Assembly: GCA_900618795.1 (NCBI GenBank)
Contig: UYJD01000012.1
Location: 336,855-400,854 of the forward strand
DNA: 64,000 nucleotides
Source of the DNA: Cyanodermella asteris
Lineage: Eukaryota; Ascomycota; Lecanoromycetes; Ostropales; Stictidaceae
Reading direction: 5' to 3'
This document shows, piece by piece, positions 45,388-55,113 of this stretch. The notes below the pieces were generated by a model that was given only the letters and a program-made list of their open reading frames with translations, was not told the DNA's origin and did not search any database. The translations under genes were made by a program, and so were the position numbers. Every line of letters starts with the position of its first letter. Position 1 is the first letter of the stretch.

Positions 45388-47325
45388 CTAGAACCCGGCA
45401 GGGCCCGCCAAAGCCTCGTTGACACGGGCCGCAGCAATCTCGCTCGCTCTGGCGGCCGCCGCGGCCCTGATCGAGTCGCGTTCCGCCTGGTTGAAGTCAG
45501 GGAGGTTGTCAGCCAGACCAAGACCGGGAATCTCACGCTTGTCGACGAAGTTGTTGACGGTGTTGCTGTTGATGGGTTCCTCAATTTCGCCCGCGTTGGC
45601 GGCCGCCGCGGCCCTGATCGAGTCGAGTTCCGCCTGGTTGAAGGCGGGGACGTTGTCAACCAGACCAAGGCCGGGAATCTCACGCTTGTTGACGAAGTTG
45701 TTGACCGTGTTGCTGTTGATGGGTGCCTCAACCTCGCCGTCGCGGTAGTAGTCGTCGTCGTGGTGGTCGTCGTCGGCGTTAAGGAGGCCGAGCAGGTCGA
45801 AGGTGGAGCCGTCGTCGCGCTTAGGGAAGATGACATTGTCAATTTCGTTGTTAAGGCGGTGGTCGCGGTCGTTGTCATCGGTGTGGTCGTCGTCGACGTT
45901 GAGGGCACCGAGCAGATCGAAGGTAGAGCCGTCGTCGCGCTTGGGAAAGATGATATTGTTAACTTCGTTGTTAAGGCGGTGGCGGCGGTCGTTGTCATCG
46001 GTGTGGTCGTCGTCCACATTAAGGAGACCGAGCAGATCGAAGGTAGAGCCGTCGTCGCGCTTGGCGAAGATGACATTGTCAGCATCGTTAACGCGGTGGT
46101 GGCGGTCTCCGACGTAATCATCGTCGTGGGCATCTCCGGCGAGGTTCAGGAGACCAAGGAGGTCGGCGTCAGCGGCCTGGCGCTTCTCAAAGTCATCGCC
46201 GTCGAAGTCATTGCCGTCAAAGTCGTAGCCATCATGAGCATCGCCAGCAAGGTTCAAGAGGCCGAGGAGATCAGCGTCGGACGCCTGACGCTTCTCAAAG
46301 TCATCGCCGTCGAAGTCATCGCCGTCAAAGTCATAGCCATCATGAGCATCGCCAGCAAGGTTCAAGAGGCCAAGTAGGTCAGCGTCAGATGCCTGGCGCT
46401 TGATATTGTCGAGAAAATCTCGCGAGGACGCCGTGTCATCGTCGTGACCGCCAATGTCCAGGAGACTCAACAGGTTGTCGTCTTGGCGCTTCTCGTTGAC
46501 GGAAACTCGGCGGGAAGCCTCATCGTCGTCATGGCCACCAATGTTCAGAAGAGAAATCAAGTTTCGATCCTGACGCTTCTTGTTGCCAGCAGCGACTCGG
46601 CGGGAAGCCTCGTCGTCAACGGCGACTCGGTGGGACGCCTCATTGTCAACGGCGACTCGGCGGGAAGCCTCATCGTCGTCATGGCCACCAAAATCGAGAA
46701 GAGAAAGCAAGTCTCCATCCTGACGCTTCTCGTTGTTGACGGCGACTCGATGGGAAGCCTCGTTGTCAGCGGCAACTCGGTTGGAAGCCTCGTCGTCAAC
46801 GACGACTCCATGGGAAGCCCCGTCAACGACGACTCGGTGGGACGCCTCGTTGTCAAGGGCGACTTGGCGGGAAGCCTCGTCGTCCTCGTAACCGCCAAAG
46901 CCCAGAGCGGAGGGCAGATCTTCATCCTGACGCTTCTTCAGAAAGTCCTTGAGCAGGTAGGAGCTCCTAGCAGTGTCGTCGTCGTGCTTGCCAATGTCCA
47001 GAACGGAAACGAGGTTGTTGTCCTGTCGCTTCTCGACGTACGGCTCCTCGTCCTCGGGAATGGCGATGACGGTGGGGAACGGGATGTCGTCGGGCAGCAC
47101 CGTGGCTGTGACGGTCTCGACCGCCGGGGCAGCGGCAACGACGGGCTTAGCTGCAGGTACAGCGGCTGGGACGACCGGGAGATTGCCGGTCAAGCCGTCG
47201 AGGGCGCCGGCGGCGGGCAGCTCCTTTCCGACTGGCAGGTCTCCGAGGAGAAGGCCTGGCAGGGTCGGGAGGGCGGCTGCCGAAGCCGCAAGGGCCAGGA
47301 GCGCGGTGGAGCCGAATGTGGGCAT
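45388..47325 (-). CDS. Kex2-processed repeat protein (KEP), multi-peptide precursor
   Basis: Predicted secreted pre-pro-protein of 645 residues, single exon, no cysteine. Signal peptide MPTFGSTALLALAASAAA, then an Ala/Pro-rich pro-region to residue 98. Thirteen Lys-Arg sites follow (ending at residues 100, 132, 201, 251, 280, 310, 346, 382, 423, 463, 503, 548, 597), each starting a repeated peptide. Family A, five copies, is QD(x)xL(x)SxL(D/N)(I/F)GG. Family B, three copies on a 36-residue period, is QA(S/A)DADLLGLLNLAGDAHD. Family C, three copies on a 40-residue period, is DDGSTFDLLG(L/A)LN. Family D, two copies 49 residues apart, begins EIPGLGL(V/A)DN. Spacers are acidic (Asp/His-rich) or made of a 10-residue EAS(R/H)RVAVDN repeat. 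Kex2 cleavage in the Golgi would release at least 13 peptides. Candidates are a peptide signal, a surface repellent (as Rep1) or a RiPP-type precursor. Function unknown. Confidence 0.9.
   Translation of the reverse strand: MPTFGSTALLALAASAAALPTLPGLLLGDLPVGKELPAAGALDGLTGNLPVVPAAVPAAKPVVAAAPAVETVTATVLPDDIPFPTVIAIPEDEEPYVEKRQDNNLVSVLDIGKHDDDTARSSYLLKDFLKKRQDEDLPSALGFGGYEDDEASRQVALDNEASHRVVVDGASHGVVVDDEASNRVAADNEASHRVAVNNEKRQDGDLLSLLDFGGHDDDEASRRVAVDNEASHRVAVDDEASRRVAAGNKKRQDRNLISLLNIGGHDDDEASRRVSVNEKRQDDNLLSLLDIGGHDDDTASSRDFLDNIKRQASDADLLGLLNLAGDAHDGYDFDGDDFDGDDFEKRQASDADLLGLLNLAGDAHDGYDFDGNDFDGDDFEKRQAADADLLGLLNLAGDAHDDDYVGDRHHRVNDADNVIFAKRDDGSTFDLLGLLNVDDDHTDDNDRRHRLNNEVNNIIFPKRDDGSTFDLLGALNVDDDHTDDNDRDHRLNNEIDNVIFPKRDDGSTFDLLGLLNADDDHHDDDYYRDGEVEAPINSNTVNNFVNKREIPGLGLVDNVPAFNQAELDSIRAAAAANAGEIEEPINSNTVNNFVDKREIPGLGLADNLPDFNQAERDSIRAAAAARASEIAAARVNEALAGPAGF
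45391..46395 (-). repeat. Three in-frame tandem repeat arrays within the KEP gene
   Basis: Codon-level tandem repeats: 108-nt units at about 46072-46395 (family B, three copies, the last diverging), 120-nt units at about 45697-46056 (family C, three copies) and 147-nt units at about 45391-45681 (family D, two copies). High identity between neighbouring copies suggests recent duplication or gene conversion. Confidence 0.85.
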
Positions 47326-48283
47326 TTTGGAGGAGGACGTAGCGTGGTCAAGTAATCAGGGACCAAGGAAAGGATGATTCACAGAAGGCGACTCCGCTGG
47401 ATAACGAGAAGAAAAAGCAATAAGCCAACGATACCATCGTGCCCATCTTATACAAGGGTAGTTCTGAAGAGTTTCCAGAGAGGGGCTTGTTTGAAAGGGG
47501 CGCTCGATTTGGTTCTGATGACGAGCAATGAAAAGAAATTCAATGCTCACTAGTCCATCGTCAGGTGTCGCAGAAAGCTGGCTCAATCTGGAAATAAACT
47601 TCTGTCCCGCTGTCGTCCTGCAGACGATATTTGACAGCGGCTGCGGCAGTTGGCGGAATGCGGAGGTGGACCTTGAGACATGCATGGTCCGCCGCCCAAG
47701 CCGGACGCCATCAGCCCAAGATATGAAATCAGCTCGGTCAGTTTCAGACACTCTTACCAATAACGAGTGCAGCTTCCCGTGCCAAGAAGACCTGACGCTT
47801 CTTTTCTTCAATGTTGGATCTGCTATCAGGTATCGGCAATTTTGTTGCAAAGGTCAACTTTGTTGTGACCGTCGGCAATTGGTACAAAGTGCATGAACAA
47901 CCTGAAGTTGATCATGATGCATGGAAATCGCTATATCTCAGTGGTTGATGTAGCCCCCATGTGCTCTCCCTCGACGTTAGTATCAGCTCATCAGCAAAAG
48001 GGGCTCGTGAGTGGAAAAGTCATCGAGCCAAGCTCACGAATCAAATCAAGGGAATCCAAGCTGTGAAACTTGGCGAGCGTATGAAAGTAAGAGACCTGTG
48101 GTTGCAATTCGACCACAATGTTTGATCGTCAATCACGGCGCTGGTAAAAGGCTAACAGACAATGACACGGGACCGCGCCGCACTTGGCCGCGACGAATTG
48201 TTCACAGGCCCAAGCAGGCCGCTCGTTGGCAAGAAGTGGACGTTGAAAACCAGATATCTCAGACAATGATGTCTTCATGACAT
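47326..48283. other. KEP gene promoter and spacer
   Basis: Nearly 1 kb between the KEP start codon and the 3' end of SMP3. A TATA-like element is at 47447-47452; otherwise no gene recognised. Confidence 0.5.
47447..47452 (-). promoter_or_regulatory. TATA-like element of the KEP gene
   Basis: TATAAG on the minus strand (context CTTGTATAAGATG), 122 bases upstream of the start codon, nearly the same distance as in the hydrophobin gene. Confidence 0.4.
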
Positions 48284-50017
48284 CTAACACTTGCAATTTC
48301 TGAGCCTCCAAGCTGTAAGCCCTCTTTTGCTCACAACGCGGCGCAGTGTTCCCAGCACGCCATCTCCCGCGAAGTCCAAGTTGTCCAACCCAATATGGTT
48401 CGTTTCTGTGTGCACCTTCCACCATCTGACGTCCTCGAGGGCCTGATCGCCAGCTGTCTTCTCAACCCTGCCATCCTCGCCGCAGACCGCTTGCCGATCG
48501 CTGCCGTTCCATTCACCTACCCAGCCCTGCCATGCTTCGAGCTCTTGACTCGCTCGAGGGGCTACGAGCCATACCTCATCGCCGCATATCCTGGTCCTGC
48601 TTGCTAGCATTTCTCGTACCTCATCTGCAGGTTTTCCCATCAAGTCTCGCGTCACGGGCCCGTCAGGCTTGGCGTTTAGTAGCCAAACCGGAGGACTGTA
48701 AGTACGCCACCACAGGATTTCCAGGCCGGTGTTCCTCGCATTCCACGTCTTGCCTGTGGCGCTGCTGGACAAGCTAGCGTTACTGACGCTCCAGTCGACG
48801 AAATGCTCGCCAAGGGTCATTTGCATCGGCATCACTCCGCCTTGGTGGTAGATGCCAAACAGGACGCCAAGAACCGAATTGAAGACGATCCATGAAGACA
48901 GGAAAGCGCGCCTGGGCACGAGAGAAACGGGAGGGTGTATACTTGAGAGCAGTAGTGGGATTGCAGGGAGAAGGAACCTCGCTTCTTGATGCGGAAATGC
49001 GCTGAGAATAGCTATTCCGCTGAAGGCCGAGAGAACCAACGGAGACGTCAACAACGACTGCGGGCTACGGAGCAGTGCAGGGACGAGTATAAACACAGCT
49101 GGGCCAAGCAGCTGAGGCAGATTTGCTAAGAGGTGAGTAGACCGAGGGTGGATTCCATGTTCGGCAAGGTTCTCAGATCTGAAGTTGTACAATAGGGCAT
49201 TCAAGGGTGTAATCGTCGGGTTGTTCAGGAGAGTCTGCAGCGCGGTGCCGAAGGTCGGTCTTGGGTTGTAAAACGCCGTATCCGTAGCCAGAGCGACGAG
49301 CATCGTGAGAATGGCCCCAAACACGATTGTCACCAACGTGAGGGGCTTTCTCGTGAAATGCGGAAGCAGCGAGAGACATGGTGCAAACACCCAGGCGGGA
49401 AACGTGATGCGGTTGAAGGTGCCGTAGACGAGCAGGAAGCCCAGGAAGAAGGACGCAATCCCATGCGAGCGGTGCTTGTTCTCCAAAATGCGCCTGACCA
49501 GTACCAGAAACCAAAGCACGACCACGGTCTCCACGCTATTGCTGAATGTATGGGCCTGGTGCGCCCAGGTGACGTACGAGCTGGCGACCAATATCAGAGC
49601 CGTCCGCCTATGTTGCGGGCTTGCAACCAGTTCGTGCACTGCCCAATCTTCAAGTACAAAGCTCAGAAGGAACATCAAGCTGCGCAGGACGTAGAAGGCG
49701 ATTCTCGGTGGAACGGGGGAGGAGTCGACGCCTGTCCATAGGTAATGGAGGATGTGCAGAGGTAAGGCGTCAACCGGGAAGAGGGCAAAGAAGGATCGGA
49801 TCGGCTGGGAGGGCTCGAATTCCCACGTCAAGTGGTGAGGGTAGGAGAAGATGGAGCCTGGGATGTTTCAGCGCATGGACATGACAGAGCGCCATCTCAG
49901 GGACCTACCGGCGACAACTTCTGGGCCTTGAAAGTTCTCATCCGGATGAATGTAGCTAGGCGACAAAGCGAAGTAGAGTCGAACCAACAGCAGAGCGAGA
50001 TAGAGTCGGGTCCACAT
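48284..50017 (-). CDS. SMP3: GPI mannosyltransferase 4 (SMP3, GT22 family)
   Basis: ER multi-span enzyme that adds the fourth mannose to GPI anchor precursors, using dolichol-phosphate mannose. Exons are complement(49909..50017) and complement(48284..49857), 560 residues. Exon 1 ([20 protein letters not shown], then [17 protein letters not shown]) holds the GT22 HPDE lumenal-loop motif. The 51-bp intron leads to [20 protein letters not shown]. The second family signature, the HQEARFLLP loop ([19 protein letters not shown]), is present, with about nine hydrophobic helices between. The C-terminal 150 residues are lumenal/soluble ([20 protein letters not shown]), as in fungal Smp3. GPI anchors matter for cell-wall proteins; the adjacency to the secreted KEP gene looks coincidental. 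Confidence 0.95.
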
Positions 50018-50642
50018 GATGCAGATTGCGATTAAGTGGTGATACAGAGGACACGGAGGAGGAAGCGCAACATGGCGCGCAAGAGATAATAATGCACTTG
50101 ATAGAAGAGAATGGGCAGGAAACTTGACAAGGCAGGTGGACCAGGCTCAGGTCATGGCGTTGACAGCAGAAGCTGGAATTAATAGAGGCCGTATGCAAGT
50201 GAGCGATTGTATGGCAGCGACGCGGCAGAAAAGAAGATTAAGTTAGGTGAGCAGGGAAATTAGCCACACCCGCCGACCTTCATGTCGCCTCTAGCTTCCG
50301 CCAGCAACTGGCTTCAGTGGCCTGCGTGATACCCTATCTTACAAGGCGCATATTGAGCGATTCGCTTCGTTCCTGCAACTGGATGTTGCACCAAGGTACT
50401 ACTACTTACTAGTAGGTACTTACAGGTTGGAACGCGTGACGCCATAGGGACTACACGCGAGCTGGACGTGTTCCTGTCTAAGGTACCAATGTTTGAGCGA
50501 CCACAAAGGGCACGACAACCAAGTTTACTGCTTGCTCGCGCCAGCTGTCACGATGATTGTGTCCCACAGCGATGTCAACAGATGTTTATGCGGTTAGCTG
50601 TTGCCTGACACTTCCGCTCTTGCTCGTATTGTGTATCATAAG
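50018..50642. other. SMP3 promoter and spacer
   Basis: No gene seen. Near 50396-50420 a TAC/TAG-rich palindromic string (GGTACTACTACTTACTAGTAGGTAC) resembles the low-complexity unit at 1362-1480. Confidence 0.45.
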
Positions 50643-51649
50643 TCATTCTGCCGGCCTCGAGAAGTTGGCAAAGAAGCCTTGAATGAGGCTACTTGCTTCA
50701 ATGTGTGTCGGCTTATCCCCTGCCGCAAGCTGGGAGAAGTTTGGCTCCGTTGACGGCCAGACATGCTCTGTAATCGTGTTAGTTACGTCGGCTTGGTCAA
50801 TGGCAGCCGGAACTTACTCATATCGTCGACCTTCCAATGCTGTAATGGCCCATCCAAGCCCCTGCAGCTCCATCTATAATGGTGCACATCTCCGCCGAAA
50901 CTATCGTCCACCTGCGGAGGCGTCGAGCAGCCATTTCTCGTCGCCCAGAACCCTAGCCAGTCCTGGATTGCAGGCTCAATCCCCCCTTCACCTTGGCCCC
51001 CATCATACTTGACGCTCTGGTCCGCACCACCGTGGAATTCCATGAGCGGTGTTATGTCTCTCGCCGGGGTACACCCGTCGTTTGCCGTCGGGCCAGCATC
51101 GGTATAGAAGCTTCCCGCAGCAGGTGCAAACGCCGCAAATTCTCCTCCCACCGTGTCGTTGCAAGCCAAAGTTCCCACGAACCCACCCCCGTTGCTGATC
51201 CCCGTGGCATAGATCTTGGCTGAGTCGATACAGAATTGTGGCCGCACGTCGGCGAGGATATCCCAGGTGAATTGCAAGTCTTCCTCAACGGTAGTCTTCG
51301 CGTAGCTAGGACCTGCCCAAGCCCCGCCGATTCCGTCTGGGTAGAGCATGATCGTTGACGGTGTGAATTCCGCCGAGTCGAGACGTGTATCGACTTGGAA
51401 GAACAGGCCTATGCTGGACGAGCCATGGTAGCCTACAATCAGCGGATACTGCTTAGAAGGATCATGGCCTGTGGGCAGATGCACAGTGTAGGAGCGCGTT
51501 TTGCCGGAGGATGTAATGATATGGTAAGTAAGAGGAAGAATATGAATTTTGCCACACCCGGAAAGGTCACCAACATATGGCTCTGATAGAGATGTGGCGA
51601 AGACTGTGCCGGCTAGGGCCGAGGTCAATAGCGATAGATGAGGCCTCAT
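50643..51649 (-). CDS. Secreted feruloyl esterase-like enzyme (CE1 / PHB-depolymerase fold)
   Basis: Predicted extracellular serine esterase (FaeC / LpqC type) that would release ferulate from plant cell-wall arabinoxylan. Exons are complement(50818..51649) and complement(50643..50767), 318 residues. The intron (GTAAGT, TTACAG) joins QHWKVDDM to KHVWPSTEPNFSQLAAGDKP, restoring the conserved C-terminal HxWP motif with the catalytic-type His. A signal peptide (MRPHLSLLTSALAGTVFATS) supports this ATG over the upstream one at 51697. The nucleophile elbow is YATGISNGGGFVG (G-I-S-N-G), preceded by YPLIVGYHGSSSIGLFFQ (oxyanion region) and followed by PLMEFHGGADQSVKY (acid residue region). Six or more cysteines suggest disulfides (DLSGCGK, PQFCIDS, LACND, GCTPA, NGCSTP, WSCRG). 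Substrate is inferred. Confidence 0.9.
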
Positions 51650-52446
51650 GGCGGAACAGACCAAGTTATATGTGCAGGTCAGCAGGGAAGCAAGCATGAA
51701 AGCGATCAGTCAAGATATTGGAGCACGCGTCGGGAAGATATGAGGGGATGCGTAAGGGCAACCACAGATCGGAATGTTGACGTCTCATGATACTTTTCGT
51801 TCGGACCACGGCGATCTGCCTTGTTCTGGGGATAGCCGTCATGCGGAGTGTCCCTTGGGGGCGTGCAAATCGTGCACTGCAACCTCTCAACTCGTTTGTC
51901 AAGCATCTTCGAACACAGGCAGGTTGAAGAGGGCAAAAGTTCGGAGGCTGCCGTTTAGGTACTACCACAGTCGTAGCCGGAAGAGCCGGCGTGTGTCTTT
52001 GCAATTTGGCAGATCTCGCAAAGCTGCGGCTTGGCCTTGTTGTTGCTGGACGCAATCGCCTTGGTCCCGCGCTGGTAAGCTCATCTATTCTGGCAGCAAT
52101 TACTACTAATGAAAGTCTTTCACGCTAGGCCTATAGATGCTTTGTGTAGCCTACCCGCAAAATAAGTAGTCTGCGCACGGGTAGGTTATCTGACTGCTAC
52201 TATTTTAATACTTGGACAATCGTTTGACTCATAATCCACCGTTTGACAGCGTCAAAGATGTCTCGCATCAACAGCAAGCGTGAGTGCAGCACAAGGCGAT
52301 GAGTCAAGCTACGTGAGTTCATGCAACGCTCGCGTGGCGAATCCTAAGTGACCAGGATTGCTGCCAAAGTCTCCAAGGTAAATAGAGAGGGGCGAGATCA
52401 TCGACTTATATCTCAGGGCGCGCAAAATCAGTGTTCTCTGCAACCC
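51650..52446. other. Divergent spacer between esterase and F-box genes
   Basis: No gene recognised. A short inverted repeat (AGCCTACCCGCA ... GCACGGGTAGGTT) lies at about 52138-52187. Confidence 0.5.
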
Positions 52447-53685
52447 ATGGCCGGCTTCTTGACCCTGCCAAACGAGATTATCGACATCATCTTGAAAGAA
52501 CTACCTGATCGTCTGAAACACCTTGCCACCCTGAGCCTGCTGAACCATGCTCATAAGCAATTCTTCGCAGAGTTCCTGTACAAAAATGTGACCATACGCA
52601 GTGCCCGACAGAGTAACGAACTCTTGCAATTGTTCAATGGCGACCCTCGGAAAGCTTCACTCGTACAGCGACTCGCCTTCGAGCGCAATCCGCCAGTCAT
52701 CGGCACTAAAGTGTCAGTTGATGATGGAGCATTGGTCAGGAGACTGCCCAACTTGAGATCATTGAAAGTCGATGGCTGGCGATCGCGACAGGGAATATGG
52801 AGCAGTATTCAACGCCTGACCCGCCATGATGGTACCGAGCGGGCCTTGCAGAAGCTGGAAGAGCTAGTGGTCATTGGACTTGCGCGAAGAGAGCCAATCT
52901 GGCCTCTTTCTCTCATGAGCCTGCCTTCCCTCAAATATGTGAGCTTTCACATGTGCCGTCTAGCTGCTGATAGGGGGGATACAAGTCCAGTAGACACGAC
53001 AAAGTTGCCGCCCTTGTACGTTTTGTCGCTGAGCTACTTTGACATTGATCCGAAATCATTCAGGGCCTTGCTTGGTGCCCGACGTTTCGCAACGATTCGT
53101 TTCGAAGAAGTATTGCAGGTGAAATACTCCAACGGCAGCGAATACCTGGGCAACCTTGACAGCATGGTTCGAGAAATGTTGAAGCTGCAGAGCGGCAGGT
53201 CATCTCAGTTGAAGCACTTGATACACATCGACCGGAAGCCTTGGGGATGGGGCGAATTGCCGCTTCAAGATTTTCGCTCACTCACATACCTTGAAGTGGG
53301 TGCACACACAATCTACGGCATTCTCTCTGGACTGCGAGAAGATGCAGCGCATAAACGTACAAAGCTATTTCAAGCAATGTTTCCCTCGACGTTGCAAATC
53401 GTATGCATCGACATTCAAAGCAACGAGCCGGATTGGCGCACTTTCGAGGACTTCCTTCACAGTGTTGCCACGGATAAAGCGGTCGTTGCAGCCAATCTGC
53501 ACACCGTCATATGGCACCTGAAAGACAGCGCATGCTTGCTTGAGTCGCTATCAGAAAACGTGCTTTTGACCTGTCAGGATGCTTTGATTGAGGTGACAGC
53601 GGCACCCTTTTCACCTGTCTATCTCGATGGCAGGGGTGTCCTTGTCAGGTTGCAGGACAGAATGCGAGACAGAAACGGCGAGTAA
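52447..53685 (+). CDS. F-box-like protein
   Basis: Single exon, 412 residues, starting MAGFLTLPNEIIDIILKELP. Residues 4-45 fit an F-box (L-LPNEII--IL--L--R--HLATLSLLNHA), the Skp1-binding module of SCF ubiquitin ligases. The remainder has scattered leucine-rich stretches (LRSLKVDGW, LEELVVIGL, LPPLYVLSLSYFDID) like the loosely conserved C-terminal regions of fungal F-box/LRR-like proteins. The frame is open 33 codons upstream of this ATG without another ATG. Target unknown. Such proteins are numerous and lineage-variable in filamentous ascomycetes. Confidence 0.85.
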   Translation: MAGFLTLPNEIIDIILKELPDRLKHLATLSLLNHAHKQFFAEFLYKNVTIRSARQSNELLQLFNGDPRKASLVQRLAFERNPPVIGTKVSVDDGALVRRLPNLRSLKVDGWRSRQGIWSSIQRLTRHDGTERALQKLEELVVIGLARREPIWPLSLMSLPSLKYVSFHMCRLAADRGDTSPVDTTKLPPLYVLSLSYFDIDPKSFRALLGARRFATIRFEEVLQVKYSNGSEYLGNLDSMVREMLKLQSGRSSQLKHLIHIDRKPWGWGELPLQDFRSLTYLEVGAHTIYGILSGLREDAAHKRTKLFQAMFPSTLQIVCIDIQSNEPDWRTFEDFLHSVATDKAVVAANLHTVIWHLKDSACLLESLSENVLLTCQDALIEVTAAPFSPVYLDGRGVLVRLQDRMRDRNGE

Positions 53686-55113
53686 GCAGCGTTGATACTA
53701 TTATGGACGAAAGGTTTCGTTGTGGCCGCTGACTTGCAAGTTGCCGGACATGGGCACATTAAGCGAGCAATGTGAGTCCGCCTTGGTGCACCGTTGGGCA
53801 GCGGAGACGGTAGTCAGCAGTACTTGGACATGGCACGCTGAAGTGGAACCCCTCATAGAGCACGGCGATCAAGTAGATCATAAGAAAGAACCTGAGGACG
53901 GGTAACTGCAGGATTGCATGTTGTGTCATCCGAAGCAGAGTCCAGTGAGCAAGCTCGGATTTGAGCCGCACGCGTCGATCGGCGGCCGGAACCAGCGGGC
54001 AGGACGCCTGTCAAATGAAGTCAGAAGCGCCGCCCCACCAATGACGCCTGTGGGGTAGAAATCGAGGGCGCTCTTTCCTCGTCATGATGATCGCTCAGGA
54101 ACGTACGTAAACCAGCTTCGACCGCAAGGAAGGTGCCACAGACGTATTACTTATTGCTGCCATTGATAAACGTCTAGTCGATCCAATATCTTGGATGAAA
54201 ATTACCATTAAGAAGCGGATTCTTAGCTCGCAACGCTCGACTTGAGACTGGCCTCAAGCGGGATCGACTGCTGCGCGCCGCTGCACAGCTCCTCACTTAC
54301 CCCGCCACGATGCATGCACGCATGCCACACAGAGCCAAGCAGATGGAAATATGGAGCAGCCGAAATCCAAGGGCATCGTGGCAGCAGAAGATGAATTTAT
54401 TGGCACCGAATGCCAACTTGTAGAGCGACGCCGCGGCTCCCGGCAGCTGGCCAAGGTCTGCAGAGTCGTTAAAGCTAGTTCAGCCTATGATCGTTCACGT
54501 GCTTCCACATGGGTCCGGCGGCGTCCCTACTTCTCCCGACAGAATATAAACATTGTGACAGGACACCATGTTACTTGCGAGATAAAAGACGCATTTGAGG
54601 CATGTGCCTGGCAGAAAAGACGCGGGTTTGCGTGTCCTAGTTCGCGCCTTCCCCGACTCCTTTGGGTCGGCACGGACTGGCAGGCGCGAGTGAGATCATC
54701 GGCGCTCTTGCCCCTCATTGGCAATGCACTCGCCCTCCACGTTTCCGGCTCAACTCATTCAATGCAGTGTGCTGTGCTGCGGACGCGCTGCAGGCTGATT
54801 CCTCGAGTCTAGCCGCTTCGGTGCGTCAAGCAGGTTTGACGAGCGAGTCAGGCTTCATGCAAATATAATTCCCTCCGCACTCACTCCGCACTCTGTCTCC
54901 TCCCGTAGCCTGCTTTCCCTCTTACCCACGTCACCTCCGAGAACTCTCTCCTTCACCCATTCGGCATCTGCTTCTCTACCGCTGGCCGCTCACCTTCACA
55001 CCTGCACGTCCCTTTGTGAAGCCCACTGCTAGAAACAGCACACCATCTCACCTTACCTCATCTCATTCCCCCAATCCTCTCTCACCAATTGCAAACCCCG
55101 CATTCAGTCAACA
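53686..55113. other. Intergenic; pyrimidine-rich promoter of the mannitol dehydrogenase gene
   Basis: No gene recognised (a 153-codon frame at 54351-54812 has no domain). From about 54870 to 55110 the plus strand is strongly CT-rich (CTCACTCCGCACTCTGTCTCC and similar), the usual leader type of highly expressed fungal genes. Confidence 0.5.

Noticed and set aside
45333-46133. 266-codon Thr/Ser-rich frame on the minus strand inside the KEP gene
   Set aside because: Alternative frame of the same repeats; the KEP frame has the signal peptide, KR sites and full-length openness.
45283-46377. 364-codon open frame on the plus strand opposite the KEP gene (rich in Val, Glu, Ala)
   Set aside because: It is the antisense shadow of the codon-level repeats in the KEP gene. 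It has no signal peptide or domain, and its repetitiveness follows the minus-strand gene exactly.
54351-54812. 153-codon frame upstream of the mannitol dehydrogenase gene
   Set aside because: No domain, unusual composition, and no clear promoter or conserved feature.
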